Notes: generated from the sequence alone by a model not told the origin. Shown: positions 36,878 through 45,852, counted from the first letter of the stretch. The stretch is 64,000 bases of DNA from DATJGR01 sp963812255 (GCA_963812255.1 CAWEUM010000007.1:62001-126000), one strand, 5' to 3'. A program made the numbers and translations.

Positions 36878-37639
36878 TCACGATGCTCCCGCGGTCGCAC
36901 CGATCGCTTCGGTGCCCGAGAACGCCAGCTCGTCGGGTCTGCAGACGAAGCGCAGCGGCGGAAACAGCACAGTTTCCAAGGCCAGCGATGCCGATACCAC
37001 CACATACGGATCGAGCAACGGATTGCCCCACGCGGTAGCGTCGAACGTCGATAAATCCGCAGTCAGCCGTTCGATCCGAGTTGCCGTGTGATCGGCCTCG
37101 AGCTGCACCAGCCTGATGCCGTTGGGCGTCCGTGCGAGATTCAAACTGCCGGTGTACTGGACATCATCGACACCCATCGGCTCGGGATCGAGTGCATGGA
37201 CGGTGAGGATCTCGCGGCGATCGAATACGACCGATGCATCCGCCCCATCGTAGCCGCGGCGCAGCGAGACATCACCGAGCCGCGCCGGGAAGCCAAAATG
37301 ACTTCGCAGCGCCTCGCACGCTGCCGTCGAGGACGCATAGGCCGCCAACGTGAACCCTCTGGCGCGCACGCCGCTGCGGCATGCCGCGCGCGCAACCGCC
37401 ATGTGAAACCCACCCCACGGACTGTCGCCGACCGACCACACCTGCAGCGACAACGCGGCCGGAATCGTCGGGTGCAGGCTCGGCGGCAGGATCGCTTCGC
37501 GTGCGCCATTGCGCATCTCGGCGGTCATCTGAAAACACGCCACAGCGTCGAACCGGATCGGTTCGGTTGGGTAGCGATCGATCGTCGCCGTCGGCTGCAA
37601 CCGCATCAACTCCTCGACTTTGGCAGTGCCGATGAGCAT
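36878..37639 (-). CDS. Acetoacetate-decarboxylase-like protein
   Basis: 253 residues from ATG 37637-37639, overlapping the upstream monooxygenase stop (TGATG). The central VGDSPWGGFHMAVARAACR and GFTLAAYASSTAACEALRSHFGFPARLGDVSL match the beta-barrel layout of acetoacetate-decarboxylase-fold proteins. I cannot place the catalytic Lys with certainty, so it may be a non-decarboxylating lyase or hydrolase of this fold. Confidence 0.65.
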   Translation of the reverse strand: MLIGTAKVEELMRLQPTATIDRYPTEPIRFDAVACFQMTAEMRNGAREAILPPSLHPTIPAALSLQVWSVGDSPWGGFHMAVARAACRSGVRARGFTLAAYASSTAACEALRSHFGFPARLGDVSLRRGYDGADASVVFDRREILTVHALDPEPMGVDDVQYTGSLNLARTPNGIRLVQLEADHTATRIERLTADLSTFDATAWGNPLLDPYVVVSASLALETVLFPPLRFVCRPDELAFSGTEAIGATAGAS

Positions 37640-38838
37640 CAGCGAACACCGTCCGCGATGCCTGCAGCACCCGTCGTGGCCAACCTCGCGTGCGGCGAAG
37701 AAATTTCCGGAATCGTCGCCGGCGTGTACACCGGCGCACGGGCTTCTTCGGCGCCGCGAAACTGCGGCATCACCTCGCGCGCGAACAATCCCAGGCTGTC
37801 GAGCACGGCCTGCTGCGGCAGCATTTCCATTGCATTCAACAGAAAATTGATACCGGTGACGCCGATCGACTCCCACCGCTTGATTGTGCGAATCAGATGC
37901 TCGGGGTCGCCGACGCCGACCCCTTCCGGCAGGCCTTTTGCCGCACTCGGATCATCTGCAGGCGGCTTCTTGCCCTTCATCGCGGCACCGACATTACCCA
38001 GCGTCTGATACGCGCGGGTCGGAAACGCCTCGCGGGTCCAGTACAAATGCGCGTTCGCGACGTTGAATGCGTTGACCATCGGCACTCCGAGCGCGCGCGC
38101 TTGTCGATAGTCTTCGTGACAGTACAGAAAATTCATCGTGTGGACCTGGTCGTTGACGATCCCACCGACCGGATCGCACAGTGCAATGCGCCGATGATAT
38201 TCACGGGTGCGCCGTTCCTGCTCTTCGTAACCCGCCGCCGACACGCCGAGGCAACCCAGACCACGATCCGCCGCATCGAGTTCAGTACCGGGTGTCGTGA
38301 CCGTTACCCACATCGGTGGATGCGGTCGCTGAAACGGCTTCGGCAGCACGTTGCGTGACGGCATCGAAAAAGCATGACCGCGCCACTCGAATGCATCGCG
38401 CGTCCACATCTGCGGCAGCACGCGCACGAATTCGTCCCAGGTCTTCTTCGTATCATCCGGATTGACACGAAAGCCGCCGAGTTCGGTCCAGGTCGACGAA
38501 CGCGCCGTACCGAACTCGAGCCGGCCGTTTGAAATGATGTCGAGCGCTGCGGCACGCTCGGCAACGCGAATCGGGTGGTTCATTTCCGGGACACAGACGA
38601 CCGCGCCATGGCCGAGGCGGATGCGCTGCGTCTGCGCGGCGACAGCGCTCAGGAACACTTCGGGTGCGGAGCAGTGCGAGTACTCTTCCAGGAAGTGGTG
38701 TTCGACGGCCCACACGTGATCGAAACCGAGTTCGTCGGCGAGCCGGCATTGTTCCAGCGCATTGTGATAGACGCCCCATTCGGCCGCTGCCGAGAATGGC
38801 CGCGGCGTCGACAATTCGAAGAAGATCCCGAACTTCAC
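37639..38838 (-). CDS. Luciferase-like (LLM class) flavin monooxygenase
   Basis: 399 residues. FGIFFELSTPRPFS at the start, LADELGFDHVWAVEHHFLEEYS, VAERAAALDIISNGRLEFGTARSS and GCLGVSAAGYEEQE are standard LLM family blocks. Uses reduced FMN from a separate reductase (none is adjacent) to oxygenate, open or desulfurise a substrate. Within this cluster it is the second oxygenase besides the Rieske protein and is the analogue of RutA-type ring-opening enzymes, by position only. Confidence 0.93.
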   Translation of the reverse strand: MKFGIFFELSTPRPFSAAAEWGVYHNALEQCRLADELGFDHVWAVEHHFLEEYSHCSAPEVFLSAVAAQTQRIRLGHGAVVCVPEMNHPIRVAERAAALDIISNGRLEFGTARSSTWTELGGFRVNPDDTKKTWDEFVRVLPQMWTRDAFEWRGHAFSMPSRNVLPKPFQRPHPPMWVTVTTPGTELDAADRGLGCLGVSAAGYEEQERRTREYHRRIALCDPVGGIVNDQVHTMNFLYCHEDYRQARALGVPMVNAFNVANAHLYWTREAFPTRAYQTLGNVGAAMKGKKPPADDPSAAKGLPEGVGVGDPEHLIRTIKRWESIGVTGINFLLNAMEMLPQQAVLDSLGLFAREVMPQFRGAEEARAPVYTPATIPEISSPHARLATTGAAGIADGVR

Positions 38839-38912
38839 GTCTCTCCCCTGCGCAGGCGGCGCTACCGCGCAGCGCTACCGATGGCATCCATTTGTGGTCG
38901 AACTGCCAACTG

Positions 38913-40151
38913 CTAGCGAATCCAAACACCCGGCGCGTTGGTGCGAAATCCCAGGCTGCGATACGTTGCATCGACGAGGGACTGGCCACGCGAATTCAGC
39001 AGAATACCCGCACCCATCCGATTCATCGAATAACCGAACGCCAGCCCCTCGCTCGGATCGGCGAAGCCGATGCTGCCGCCGGCGCCCGCGTGACCAAACG
39101 CGCCGGCACCCAGCAGGCACGTTTCCATCTCGCCGGTCGGTCGATGCCGATTGTCCATCGAGCGCATGAATCCAAGCCCGAAGCGGCTCGGGATCAGCAA
39201 CGTCGCGTCGACCATCGTCGACACCGAAACCTCACGCATCCGCACGATGTGATCGGCAGACAGCAGCCGCACGCCGTTGTGCTGGCCGCCGTTGGCGAGC
39301 GGCGTGTACATGCCCGCGAGAGCGCGGGCATTGGCAATCCCTCCGCCGCCGCCAATCTCGGCCGCGTAGGCTTGCGGCGAATCGGACTTGTGATTGCCGG
39401 CGTTCATCAGCGACAGATATTGAATCGAATTCGGATCGCTGATCAGCGCCTGCGTGAACGGCATCATCGGCGCACCGGCATCGGGCGTCCACGCAATCAT
39501 CGGCACCACGCGTGGCAGATGGGCTTCGGGCACGCCGATCCAGAAGTCGAGATCGAGTGGCTCGGCGACTTCCTCGCGAAAGAACGTGCCGAGTGATCGG
39601 CCGGACACGCGCCGCACCAGTTCGCCGACCACCCAACCGAACGTCATCATGTGGTAGCCGTTGCGCGTGCCCGGTTCCCAGAACGGCTGCTCCGCAGCGA
39701 GGCGCTCCACCATGTAACCCCAATCGTAGTAACCACCGTCCTTGAGCGGATCGCGAAGCGCCGGCAATCCGACCGAGTGGTTCAACATCATCTCGACGGT
39801 CGCGTGCTCTTTGCCATTCGTCGCGAACTCCGGCCAGTACTGCGCCACAGGCGCGTGCAGGTCGAGCTCACCGCGATCGATCAGCATGTGCGCACACAAC
39901 GCAGTCGCGGCTTTCGTACACGAGAACACCAGCGAGATAGTGTCGTCTGACCACGCCTTCGCATCCTCGTCAGCGGACACGCGTCCACCCCATAGATCGA
40001 CGACCGTTTCACCGCCGACACTCACGCACACCGACGCGCCGACTTCGTCGCGCTGGGCGAAGTTCTCGATGAACGCATCCCCGACCGGCGCGAATTCCGC
40101 CGCGCAGCGACCCGACACGCGACCTCCACCCACGGGTTCATCGATCAGCAT
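38913..40151 (-). CDS. Serine hydrolase, EstB/class C beta-lactamase type
   Basis: 412 residues. SxxK motif SCTK in LVFSCTKAATALCAHML; the Tyr motif in GTRNGYHMMTFGWVVGEL has the YHxxT form seen in EstB esterases rather than lactamase YxN. The C-terminal GAFGHAGAGGSIGFADP is the HxG-like motif. An ester or small-amide hydrolase is expected. A second serine hydrolase in the same operon (31482-32849) belongs to a different branch. Confidence 0.92.
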   Translation of the reverse strand: MLIDEPVGGGRVSGRCAAEFAPVGDAFIENFAQRDEVGASVCVSVGGETVVDLWGGRVSADEDAKAWSDDTISLVFSCTKAATALCAHMLIDRGELDLHAPVAQYWPEFATNGKEHATVEMMLNHSVGLPALRDPLKDGGYYDWGYMVERLAAEQPFWEPGTRNGYHMMTFGWVVGELVRRVSGRSLGTFFREEVAEPLDLDFWIGVPEAHLPRVVPMIAWTPDAGAPMMPFTQALISDPNSIQYLSLMNAGNHKSDSPQAYAAEIGGGGGIANARALAGMYTPLANGGQHNGVRLLSADHIVRMREVSVSTMVDATLLIPSRFGLGFMRSMDNRHRPTGEMETCLLGAGAFGHAGAGGSIGFADPSEGLAFGYSMNRMGAGILLNSRGQSLVDATYRSLGFRTNAPGVWIR

Positions 40152-40213
40152 CTACGAATCGCTCCTGATTGTTTCAGTCTGGTTCTCTTCAAAGACGTCT
40201 CTTTACAGTCCAT

Positions 40214-40609
40214 CTAAGGGAGCACCGCCGTGACTTGGATCTCCACCATCGCCGCCGGAAACAACAATGCGGCAACCTGTACGGCCGTCGCGGCCGGCGC
40301 CGCGCAGTCTGCATACCGCGCGGCTCGAACGGGGCCCGCTGCGGCGAACGCGGCAAGATCGGTCACGAAGATCATCTCGTTCACGACGTGCAGCAGGCTG
40401 GCACCGCTCTTGGCGAGCGTCGCCTCCATGATGTCGTAAACGCGTTCGACCTGGCCGGCCATGTCGCCGGGCGCGACGACGTTCAACGCATCATCGACTG
40501 CAACGATGCCGGCGAGATGAAGCACCTTTCCGGTTTGAACCATCGCCGCGAAGCCGAGTTGCTTTTCGACCGGTTCGTTGTAGTGCTGTACCTGGCTGAT
40601 GTGCGCCAT
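40214..40609 (-). CDS. Rid (YjgF/YER057c) family protein lacking the canonical Arg
   Basis: 131 residues, with AAMVQTGKVLHLAGIVAVDD and LLHVVNEMIFVTDL in place of the usual Rid blocks, ending ALLFPAAMVEIQVTAVL. In RidA and RutC the segment reads PAR-S/T ahead of the final strand; here it is APAATAVQV, so the Arg needed for enamine/imine deamination is Ala. It likely belongs to one of the Arg-less Rid subgroups whose activity is unknown. Located between Rieske and EstB-type genes. Confidence 0.88.
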   Translation of the reverse strand: MAHISQVQHYNEPVEKQLGFAAMVQTGKVLHLAGIVAVDDALNVVAPGDMAGQVERVYDIMEATLAKSGASLLHVVNEMIFVTDLAAFAAAGPVRAARYADCAAPAATAVQVAALLFPAAMVEIQVTAVLP

Positions 40610-40646
40610 TTGATATCTCCTGTTGATAGATGAACTTCGCCGGTTG

Positions 40647-41681
40647 CTACTTGATGAAATCGGCCGACGGATGCGCCCGCGGGAAGTTGCGAACCATCTC
40701 GAGATAGCGCGCCAGCGCGCGGTCCGAGCGCGTCAAGGTCCCCGGTGCGTACTTGATCGTGTGCAGGATCGGCCGATCGTCGTCGGTCATCGACTTGCCG
40801 AGCTTGAACAGAAAGTCGTGCAGGAACTTGATCTGCGCCTCGCTCTCCGGCGACCCGTCGCCTTTCTTCAAGCACAGCACGAAGTAGTTCTGCGTTACAC
40901 CGGGCTGCGGCATCCCGAATGCGGTCATCACCGCGTACCACTGTCCATTCAACGTACCGTGCAGATGAAAGATGCTGGTGCCGAAGATACCAACGTTGTA
41001 GTCGATCTCCGGGCCGTCGCCGTTTTCCGTCCGTCCGCTAAAACTGTAACGCATCGAGTGGTCGGTCCACTCGATGCGGTCGTACAGGTCGGTGTGATCG
41101 AATTCCACCCGATGCACCACTTTGATGTGCTGCCAGTCCGGCGTGTTCGCGCAGACGACCCACGGATCGACCGGCATCGTTGGCACGTCGTAGCGCACGT
41201 CGATGGCGAGCGCATCCTCGGCGACCGGAAATTCCGGAATCTGCCACCACGGTTCGTCGCCGTTGAAGGCCCAGATCAAGCCGAATTTCTCGACCGACGG
41301 AAACTTGAACAGGCACGCATTCTTCGGTGCCGGATCGCCGATGCCGGTGCGCAGACAATGCCCATCGCCGGCGAATTCCCAATGATGAAACGCACAGCGG
41401 ATATCGTTGCCGATGACCGAGCCGACCGCGAGGTCTGCACCGAGATGCGGGCAGAACGCGCTGAGCACGTGCGCGACGCCGTCGGCGCCGCGGTAGACGA
41501 CGACGCGTCCGTCGAGAAACGCCTTGCCGACAACCGCGCCGCTCTCCACTTCGTACGACGGACAGATTGGAAACCAGGATTGCGTGAACAGGCCGCGATC
41601 GCCTTCGGCGGGTACTTGCGCTGCATAGCGGCGCCGGCGGAGCGGCTGCGTGGCGGTGGTGGACGATTCGGCTGCGGTCAT
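40647..41681 (-). CDS. Rieske non-haem iron oxygenase, large subunit
   Basis: 344 residues from ATG 41679-41681. The Rieske 2Fe-2S motif CPHLGAD ... CAFHHW (C-x-H, 16 residues, C-x2-H) lies at about 78-100. The mononuclear iron site follows in ANTPDWQHIKVVHRVEFDH. Proteins of this layout (KshA/VanA-like) hydroxylate or O-demethylate ring compounds with electrons from a reductase, which is not encoded nearby. As the first gene of the cluster it would start the degradation. Confidence 0.93.
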   Translation of the reverse strand: MTAAESSTTATQPLRRRRYAAQVPAEGDRGLFTQSWFPICPSYEVESGAVVGKAFLDGRVVVYRGADGVAHVLSAFCPHLGADLAVGSVIGNDIRCAFHHWEFAGDGHCLRTGIGDPAPKNACLFKFPSVEKFGLIWAFNGDEPWWQIPEFPVAEDALAIDVRYDVPTMPVDPWVVCANTPDWQHIKVVHRVEFDHTDLYDRIEWTDHSMRYSFSGRTENGDGPEIDYNVGIFGTSIFHLHGTLNGQWYAVMTAFGMPQPGVTQNYFVLCLKKGDGSPESEAQIKFLHDFLFKLGKSMTDDDRPILHTIKYAPGTLTRSDRALARYLEMVRNFPRAHPSADFIK

Positions 41682-41950
41682 TTCGTGTGCTCCCAACGCT
41701 GCGCTGCGAACAATTGAGGTGTCACCGGCACACTATCCGCTGGCGGTCGCGCTGCGCAACATGCAACCGCATACCCGACGGATTCTCAACCGGTTCCCGA
41801 CGACCTCACCGAGTCGCCGGCGGCCCGATGGTTCGGGTCGCGGCCAGCGAAATGGTTGGGTGTTACCTCGAGAGTTTTGGTTATACTCTTGACCGTTCAG
41901 TCGGCGCGAAGACGCGTTTCCGCGCACGGCGAGTATTCGAGGAGGCATCG

Positions 41951-42082
41951 TTGGCAAAACCAAACTACAAATTTCAGAAGCGACAGAAGGATCTGGCGAA
42001 GCAGAAGAAGAAGGAGGAAAAGCGTCTGAAAAAGGCTGCTCGGGCAGGCGAACAACCGGGCGATGAAGCACCTCAGCAATAG
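41951..42082 (+). CDS. Lys-rich conserved miniprotein, 43 aa, TTG start
   Basis: Starts at TTG 41951 with a perfect AGGAGG (41940-41945) five bases ahead; no ATG is available. The product begins AKPNYKFQKRQKDLAKQKKKEE and is about one third Lys/Arg. Proteins of this pattern occur widely in proteobacteria near cold-shock or ribosome-related genes, but their function is unknown to me; RNA or ribosome binding is only a guess. The next gene, a cold-shock protein, begins 68 bases downstream. Confidence 0.8.
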   Translation: MAKPNYKFQKRQKDLAKQKKKEEKRLKKAARAGEQPGDEAPQQ

Positions 42083-42149
42083 TTCGCAAACCGTAACCAG
42101 TTCAGTCAGGCAAGCCGTCGGGTACACAGTCGGAAAATCGAGAGGAAAT

Positions 42150-42362
42150 ATGTCAGAGCAACGCATCACGGGCACCGTCAAGTGGTTTGACGATGCAAAA
42201 GGTTTCGGATTCATCGAACGCGAAGGCGGACCGGACGTGTTCGTACACTTCCGTGCCATCAACGGCACCGGGCGCCGCACGCTGACCGAAGGCCAGCACG
42301 TCAGCTTCGAAGTGACACAAGGTAAGAAAGGCCCGCAGGCAGAGAACGTCAATCCCGAGTGA
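42150..42362 (+). CDS. Cold-shock domain protein (CspA family)
   Basis: 70 residues from ATG 42150 behind AGAGGAAAT. RNP1 KGFGFIE and RNP2 VFVHF motifs are intact in the order typical of the five-stranded OB fold. These proteins bind single-stranded RNA/DNA and act as RNA chaperones. The 67 bases between the Lys-rich gene and the start form its immediate leader. Confidence 0.96.
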   Translation: MSEQRITGTVKWFDDAKGFGFIEREGGPDVFVHFRAINGTGRRTLTEGQHVSFEVTQGKKGPQAENVNPE

Positions 42363-42515
42363 CCGAATCGCCGCGGCGTCTTGTCGCGGCGTCTTCGCAC
42401 GATTCAGCGATAACGAGCTGTGCCCGGTCGGGCCCAGCTTTGCCTCGGAGACACTGGCCCCGACTGACCGGTTTGTACATTTTCCATTGCTCCGCATTCC
42501 CCCCGGAGAATCACG

Positions 42516-42917
42516 ATGATTCGCTACGCGCGCTATCTCGGACTGGCGATCGTGTTTGTATGGTTCTTCGCGGGTGGGATTTCACACTTCAGGCAAACCG
42601 ACTCCTTTCTGGCGATCATGCCGCCGTACGTGCCGTGGCCGCTGGCGGCGGTGTACGTCAGCGGCGTGTTCGAGATCCTGTTCGCCGTTGGCATTCTGAT
42701 TCCGGCCACACGCCAGTGGAGCGGCAATTTGCTGATCCTGCTGACGCTCGCGGTCACGCCGGCCAACATTCACATGTGGCTGCATCCGGATTTGTTCCCG
42801 GATGTGTCGCCCGCGTTGCTGTCATTGCGACTCGCGGTGCAGGTGCTGTTGCTTGTAGTGATCTGGTGGAGCACGCGCACGCCGCACGAGGCGCTTGCCC
42901 GGCCCGCCGGTGTCTGA
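42516..42917 (+). CDS. DoxX-like membrane protein
   Basis: 133 residues with four hydrophobic helices (about 7-25, 45-65, 70-90 and 105-122). GGISHFRQTDSFLAIMPPYVP and YVSGVFEILFAVGILIP are the DoxX/DoxD-like signature. The family's biochemical role is mostly unknown. A weak G+C hairpin without a U-run separates it from the csp gene. It overlaps the next gene start by a few bases. Confidence 0.88.
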   Translation: MIRYARYLGLAIVFVWFFAGGISHFRQTDSFLAIMPPYVPWPLAAVYVSGVFEILFAVGILIPATRQWSGNLLILLTLAVTPANIHMWLHPDLFPDVSPALLSLRLAVQVLLLVVIWWSTRTPHEALARPAGV

Positions 42918-43221
42918 CTGGTACGTGTACATGATCCGCTGCGACGATGGCAGTGTGTACACCGGCATCAGCACGGATGTGGCGCGACGCCTCCGCGAAC
43001 ATCTCGGCGGCGGCGTCCGCGCCGCACGCTATCTGCGAAGTCGACGACCCATCGAGGTGATCTTCTCCCAATGCGTCGGCGACCGTAGCGCAGCACTGAC
43101 CGCCGAATACGCAATCAAACGCCTCGACAGACGGCGCAAAACATCGCTCGCCGCCGGGGCAATCCGTTTGGGCGACGTGCTGGCGCAACACGAAACGCGG
43201 CGCGCCCCGGCCCACTCTTGA
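42910..43221 (+). CDS. GIY-YIG nuclease-domain protein (UPF0213/YhbQ-like)
   Basis: 103 residues from GTG 42910, overlapping the DoxX stop. WYVYMIRCDDGSVYTGISTDVARRLREH contains the YVY...YTG pair of the GIY-YIG fold plus the catalytic Arg. The short single-domain form matches YhbQ/UPF0213, thought to act on damaged DNA. An upstream TTG at 42895 would add five residues. Confidence 0.92.
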   Translation: MSDWYVYMIRCDDGSVYTGISTDVARRLREHLGGGVRAARYLRSRRPIEVIFSQCVGDRSAALTAEYAIKRLDRRRKTSLAAGAIRLGDVLAQHETRRAPAHS

Positions 43222-43242
43222 GCGGTTGGCACAGAACGCCGC

Positions 43243-44091
43243 TCACAAAGAAAGCGTTCGAGTCACCCGCTGATTGGCCAGCAACACCATCGAATTCGGC
43301 TCGAACGCGGCCCAGCCGGGGTCATCCGACAGTGGCTCCGAGCTGACGATCACGGATCCGCGATGCACGGTGTCGACCATCCGGCACACTCCCTCCTCGC
43401 AGACATAGCGCTGACCCTGATTCAGATACAGGGACGACCCTTCGGTCGGATCGTCGGTGGTGTAACGGCATGCGACCGCATTGTCGCCATTCGTCAGCAC
43501 CGCATTGATATAGAGGTGTTCACCCGCCGCGTGCGCGAACATCAACTCGCTGACGCGTTCGATGGCGCGCTGGAACGCGCGGCCAATCGATTCGACTTCT
43601 GGGTCCTGGCCTTCGGCATCGAGTTGGTCGAGCAGCAATGCAAAGAAATGTTCCGAGTCGGTACCGCCCTGGATCGCGTCGAAGCGTTCGTTCGTCAGCT
43701 CAGCCAGCAGCGCACGCCGGATACGGCCGAACCCACCGATGTCGCCGTTGTGCATGAACGACCACCGATCGGCGATGAACGGGTGGCAATTCAGCTCCGA
43801 AACCGCGAGTTGCTGGGTCGCCGCGCGGACATGGGCCAACACGCATGGACTGGTCACAACGCGCGCGATCTCGTGCAGATTCGCGTTGTTCCATGCCGGC
43901 GATACCCCACGAAACCGGCCCGGGGCGCCCGTCAGATCCGGCACGTACCAGGCGACGCCGAAGCCGTCTCCGTTGAGCGGCTCCTCGCGTTCACGCGAAT
44001 CGAAGCTCTGATTGATCAGTGAGTGTTCGGGCTCGGTAACGAGCGCGCTGAGCCGAATCGGTTCGCCCTGATAGAACGTGAATCGGCACAT
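43243..44091 (-). CDS. Class II glutamine amidotransferase (YafJ/EgtC-like)
   Basis: 282 residues. Cys2 in MCRFTFYQG is the Ntn nucleophile after Met removal. LNGDGFGVAWY, AHVRAAT and SFMHNGDIGGF are the glutamine-site blocks. The stand-alone form matches YafJ/EgtC proteins, which hydrolyse gamma-glutamyl amides; substrate unknown. Third gene of a short - strand unit after the hotdog and 98-aa genes. Confidence 0.93.
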   Translation of the reverse strand: MCRFTFYQGEPIRLSALVTEPEHSLINQSFDSREREEPLNGDGFGVAWYVPDLTGAPGRFRGVSPAWNNANLHEIARVVTSPCVLAHVRAATQQLAVSELNCHPFIADRWSFMHNGDIGGFGRIRRALLAELTNERFDAIQGGTDSEHFFALLLDQLDAEGQDPEVESIGRAFQRAIERVSELMFAHAAGEHLYINAVLTNGDNAVACRYTTDDPTEGSSLYLNQGQRYVCEEGVCRMVDTVHRGSVIVSSEPLSDDPGWAAFEPNSMVLLANQRVTRTLSL

Positions 44092-44143
44092 CGATTGGCA
44101 TCTCCCAAATTGGCGTCTCCCGCACCGTTTGCGGCGGCCAGCA

Positions 44144-44440
44144 TCAGTGGAATACGTCGCCGTCGGGGTGATTCATCGTCGGCCGGTCGCCATCGCCTTC
44201 ACTGATGTGTTCGGTGGGGTCGACACCCGCACGTTCGAACGCGAGCTGCACGGATTCGGCAATGCACGCCGGGCACATGCCTTCCGCGATCAATCCCTCG
44301 AGAACCATGCCAACGACGTCGTATACCGACAGCGTCTCTTCGTGATCCTCGTTGTAGCGCCATAGCGCGTCCTCGACTGTGCGCACCACGGTCTGGCTGC
44401 GCACATCGTCGCGCATACGACGCTGTTCTTCATCGTCCAT
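44144..44440 (-). CDS. Hypothetical protein, 98 aa
   Basis: Acidic soluble protein with RTVEDALWRYNEDHEETLSVYDVVGMVLEGL followed by MCPACIAES. The pair of cysteines could be a metal or redox site. No family recognised. Spacing to its neighbours (54 and 52 bases) on the same strand supports a real gene in an operon with the amidotransferase. Confidence 0.72.
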   Translation of the reverse strand: MDDEEQRRMRDDVRSQTVVRTVEDALWRYNEDHEETLSVYDVVGMVLEGLIAEGMCPACIAESVQLAFERAGVDPTEHISEGDGDRPTMNHPDGDVFH

Positions 44441-44494
44441 CGTTGAACCGTTTGCAGGAAAGGCACGCAGAAATACGCGAACGCCGAACGAAGT

Positions 44495-45475
44495 TCAAGC
44501 GCCGTCACCGGCGGTATCGGCCGTCGTCTCAGCGGATTCGCCGGCCCTGTCGTCAACCGCGCCGGGTTCGTCGCGCGTGGTTGTCCACAACGGACTCGAC
44601 GCTTTCATGAAGCGCAGCATCATCAACATGCTGGCGACGTCCTCCTCCTCAACCGGATCGGTCAGCGTCGACTCGTACCAGAAAAACTCCGTCTTCGGCG
44701 TTTCGCTGATCGCGAGCACACGGCCGCGCGCGAGATAGTCGGTCTCGGCGAACAGCGGACCGTCCAAGTGTTGTACTTCGATGGCGCCGAACAACCCCAC
44801 CACCGGACCGGTACGCGCTAACAATGCAGGCTCAACCGACCGCATCGCCCGGACCACCAGGCTCGGCGGCAATGCCGGCCGCCCCCACATGCTGCGCGGT
44901 GTGTACTCCTCCAGCGGCTCGGTGATGACCTTCAGACGCTCTTCGAGCGCGCTTTGGCCAATGCGAATGGGCACGCCTTCGCAGCGGGCGTTCGTATCGA
45001 GATCCGCCAGGATGCGTAACTCGCCGTGTTCCGGCACGAATTCAAGACGTTGCCGCAGCGCCGATCCGTGATCGGGCGCGCCTACCGATGCGGTGCCGTC
45101 GGCGACGCGTTGCGATCCATGTGCCCCGGCTCTCGCATGTTCCATCCAGACCTCGATGCGCACGTCTTGCGATGCGGGCGGTCGCGTCGGCGCGACGGCG
45201 TGACATTGAACGGCTTCGAGGTCGGTGGTCGCGTAGCGGAAATACAACGACAGACTGCCCGATTGCCACCAGCGCGTCCCCAGCATGTGTAGCAGCAGCG
45301 GCGGGAATTGCTCCATATGCAGCGATGCGGCCACGGTGCCGCCGCGAAATCCCAGCTTCTGCGCGGTGCTATCGTCGTGAATGCTGCCTTTCAGATGGGC
45401 CGCCGCGTTGCGCGGCGCACGTAAAGGGCCGACCCAGACACCACCTCCGAGCGGCCATGCAGTGAACTGCGTCAT
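44495..45475 (-). CDS. Hotdog-fold protein (MaoC/acyl-CoA thioesterase-like)
   Basis: 326 residues from ATG 45473-45475. GFRGGTVAASLHMEQFPPLLLHMLG is a hotdog helix and loop, with a second similar region in TEPLEEYTPRSMWGRPALPPSLVVRAM. A double-hotdog dehydratase or thioesterase is likely, but neither the MaoC Asp-His pair nor a thioesterase acid is certain. The C-terminal 25 residues are low-complexity Ala/Asp/Glu/Thr. Confidence 0.72.
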   Translation of the reverse strand: MTQFTAWPLGGGVWVGPLRAPRNAAAHLKGSIHDDSTAQKLGFRGGTVAASLHMEQFPPLLLHMLGTRWWQSGSLSLYFRYATTDLEAVQCHAVAPTRPPASQDVRIEVWMEHARAGAHGSQRVADGTASVGAPDHGSALRQRLEFVPEHGELRILADLDTNARCEGVPIRIGQSALEERLKVITEPLEEYTPRSMWGRPALPPSLVVRAMRSVEPALLARTGPVVGLFGAIEVQHLDGPLFAETDYLARGRVLAISETPKTEFFWYESTLTDPVEEEDVASMLMMLRFMKASSPLWTTTRDEPGAVDDRAGESAETTADTAGDGA

Positions 45476-45547
45476 GGTGGTTGTCTCCTGCGAGACGCGC
45501 ACAAGTGCGCGAGGAAGACTCGTGTATACCCCAAATATTTATCGACG

Positions 45548-45852
45548 TCAGCCCATCAGTGTCGCAATCGCGTTCGGCACTTCGTCAATCGAACGCAATG
45601 CCGCTGCGGCACCGCTGAAGTCGTGCGCCGAACCGAAGAATCGGTTGCGCACGGTCATGCATGCGAGCCCCGTGGCGCACGATGCGTCGTTCGCCGTGGA
45701 TCAGTTCGAACGCGCGCCCATTTCAACGCTCGCACGCAACCGCGTGTAATGGTCGCGTTCGAGCGTGACCCCAAGTTCCGCGAACACCTGCTGTGTCGCT
45801 GAAAATAGCCTTCTTCGGTGTTCACCAGCACACCGTCGTTGTCCCATAGCAC
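45548..45852 (-). pseudogene. HAD-family phosphatase relic
   Basis: The N terminus MLWDNDGVLVNTEEG has the HAD motif I (DxDGVLVNTE). After a 1-base shift the reading is FSATQQVFAELGVTLERDHYTRLRASVEMGAR. The C terminus GLACMTVRNRFFGSAHDF ... SIDEVPNAIATLMG ends at 45548. The central core and cap (motifs II-III, more than 100 residues) are missing, so this is an internally deleted, frameshifted beta-phosphoglucomutase-like gene. Its first 31 bases overlap the end of the S1/P1 nuclease gene. Confidence 0.75.

Noticed and set aside
41856..41887. TTGGGT ... TATACT promoter upstream of the Lys-rich gene
   Set aside because: The -10-like TATACT is good, but the only -35-like box is 20 bases away, and better-spaced hexamers are poor.
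42363..42410. G+C-rich hairpin after the cold-shock gene as a terminator
   Set aside because: The stem is followed by TCTTCG rather than a U-run, so it is too weak to call.
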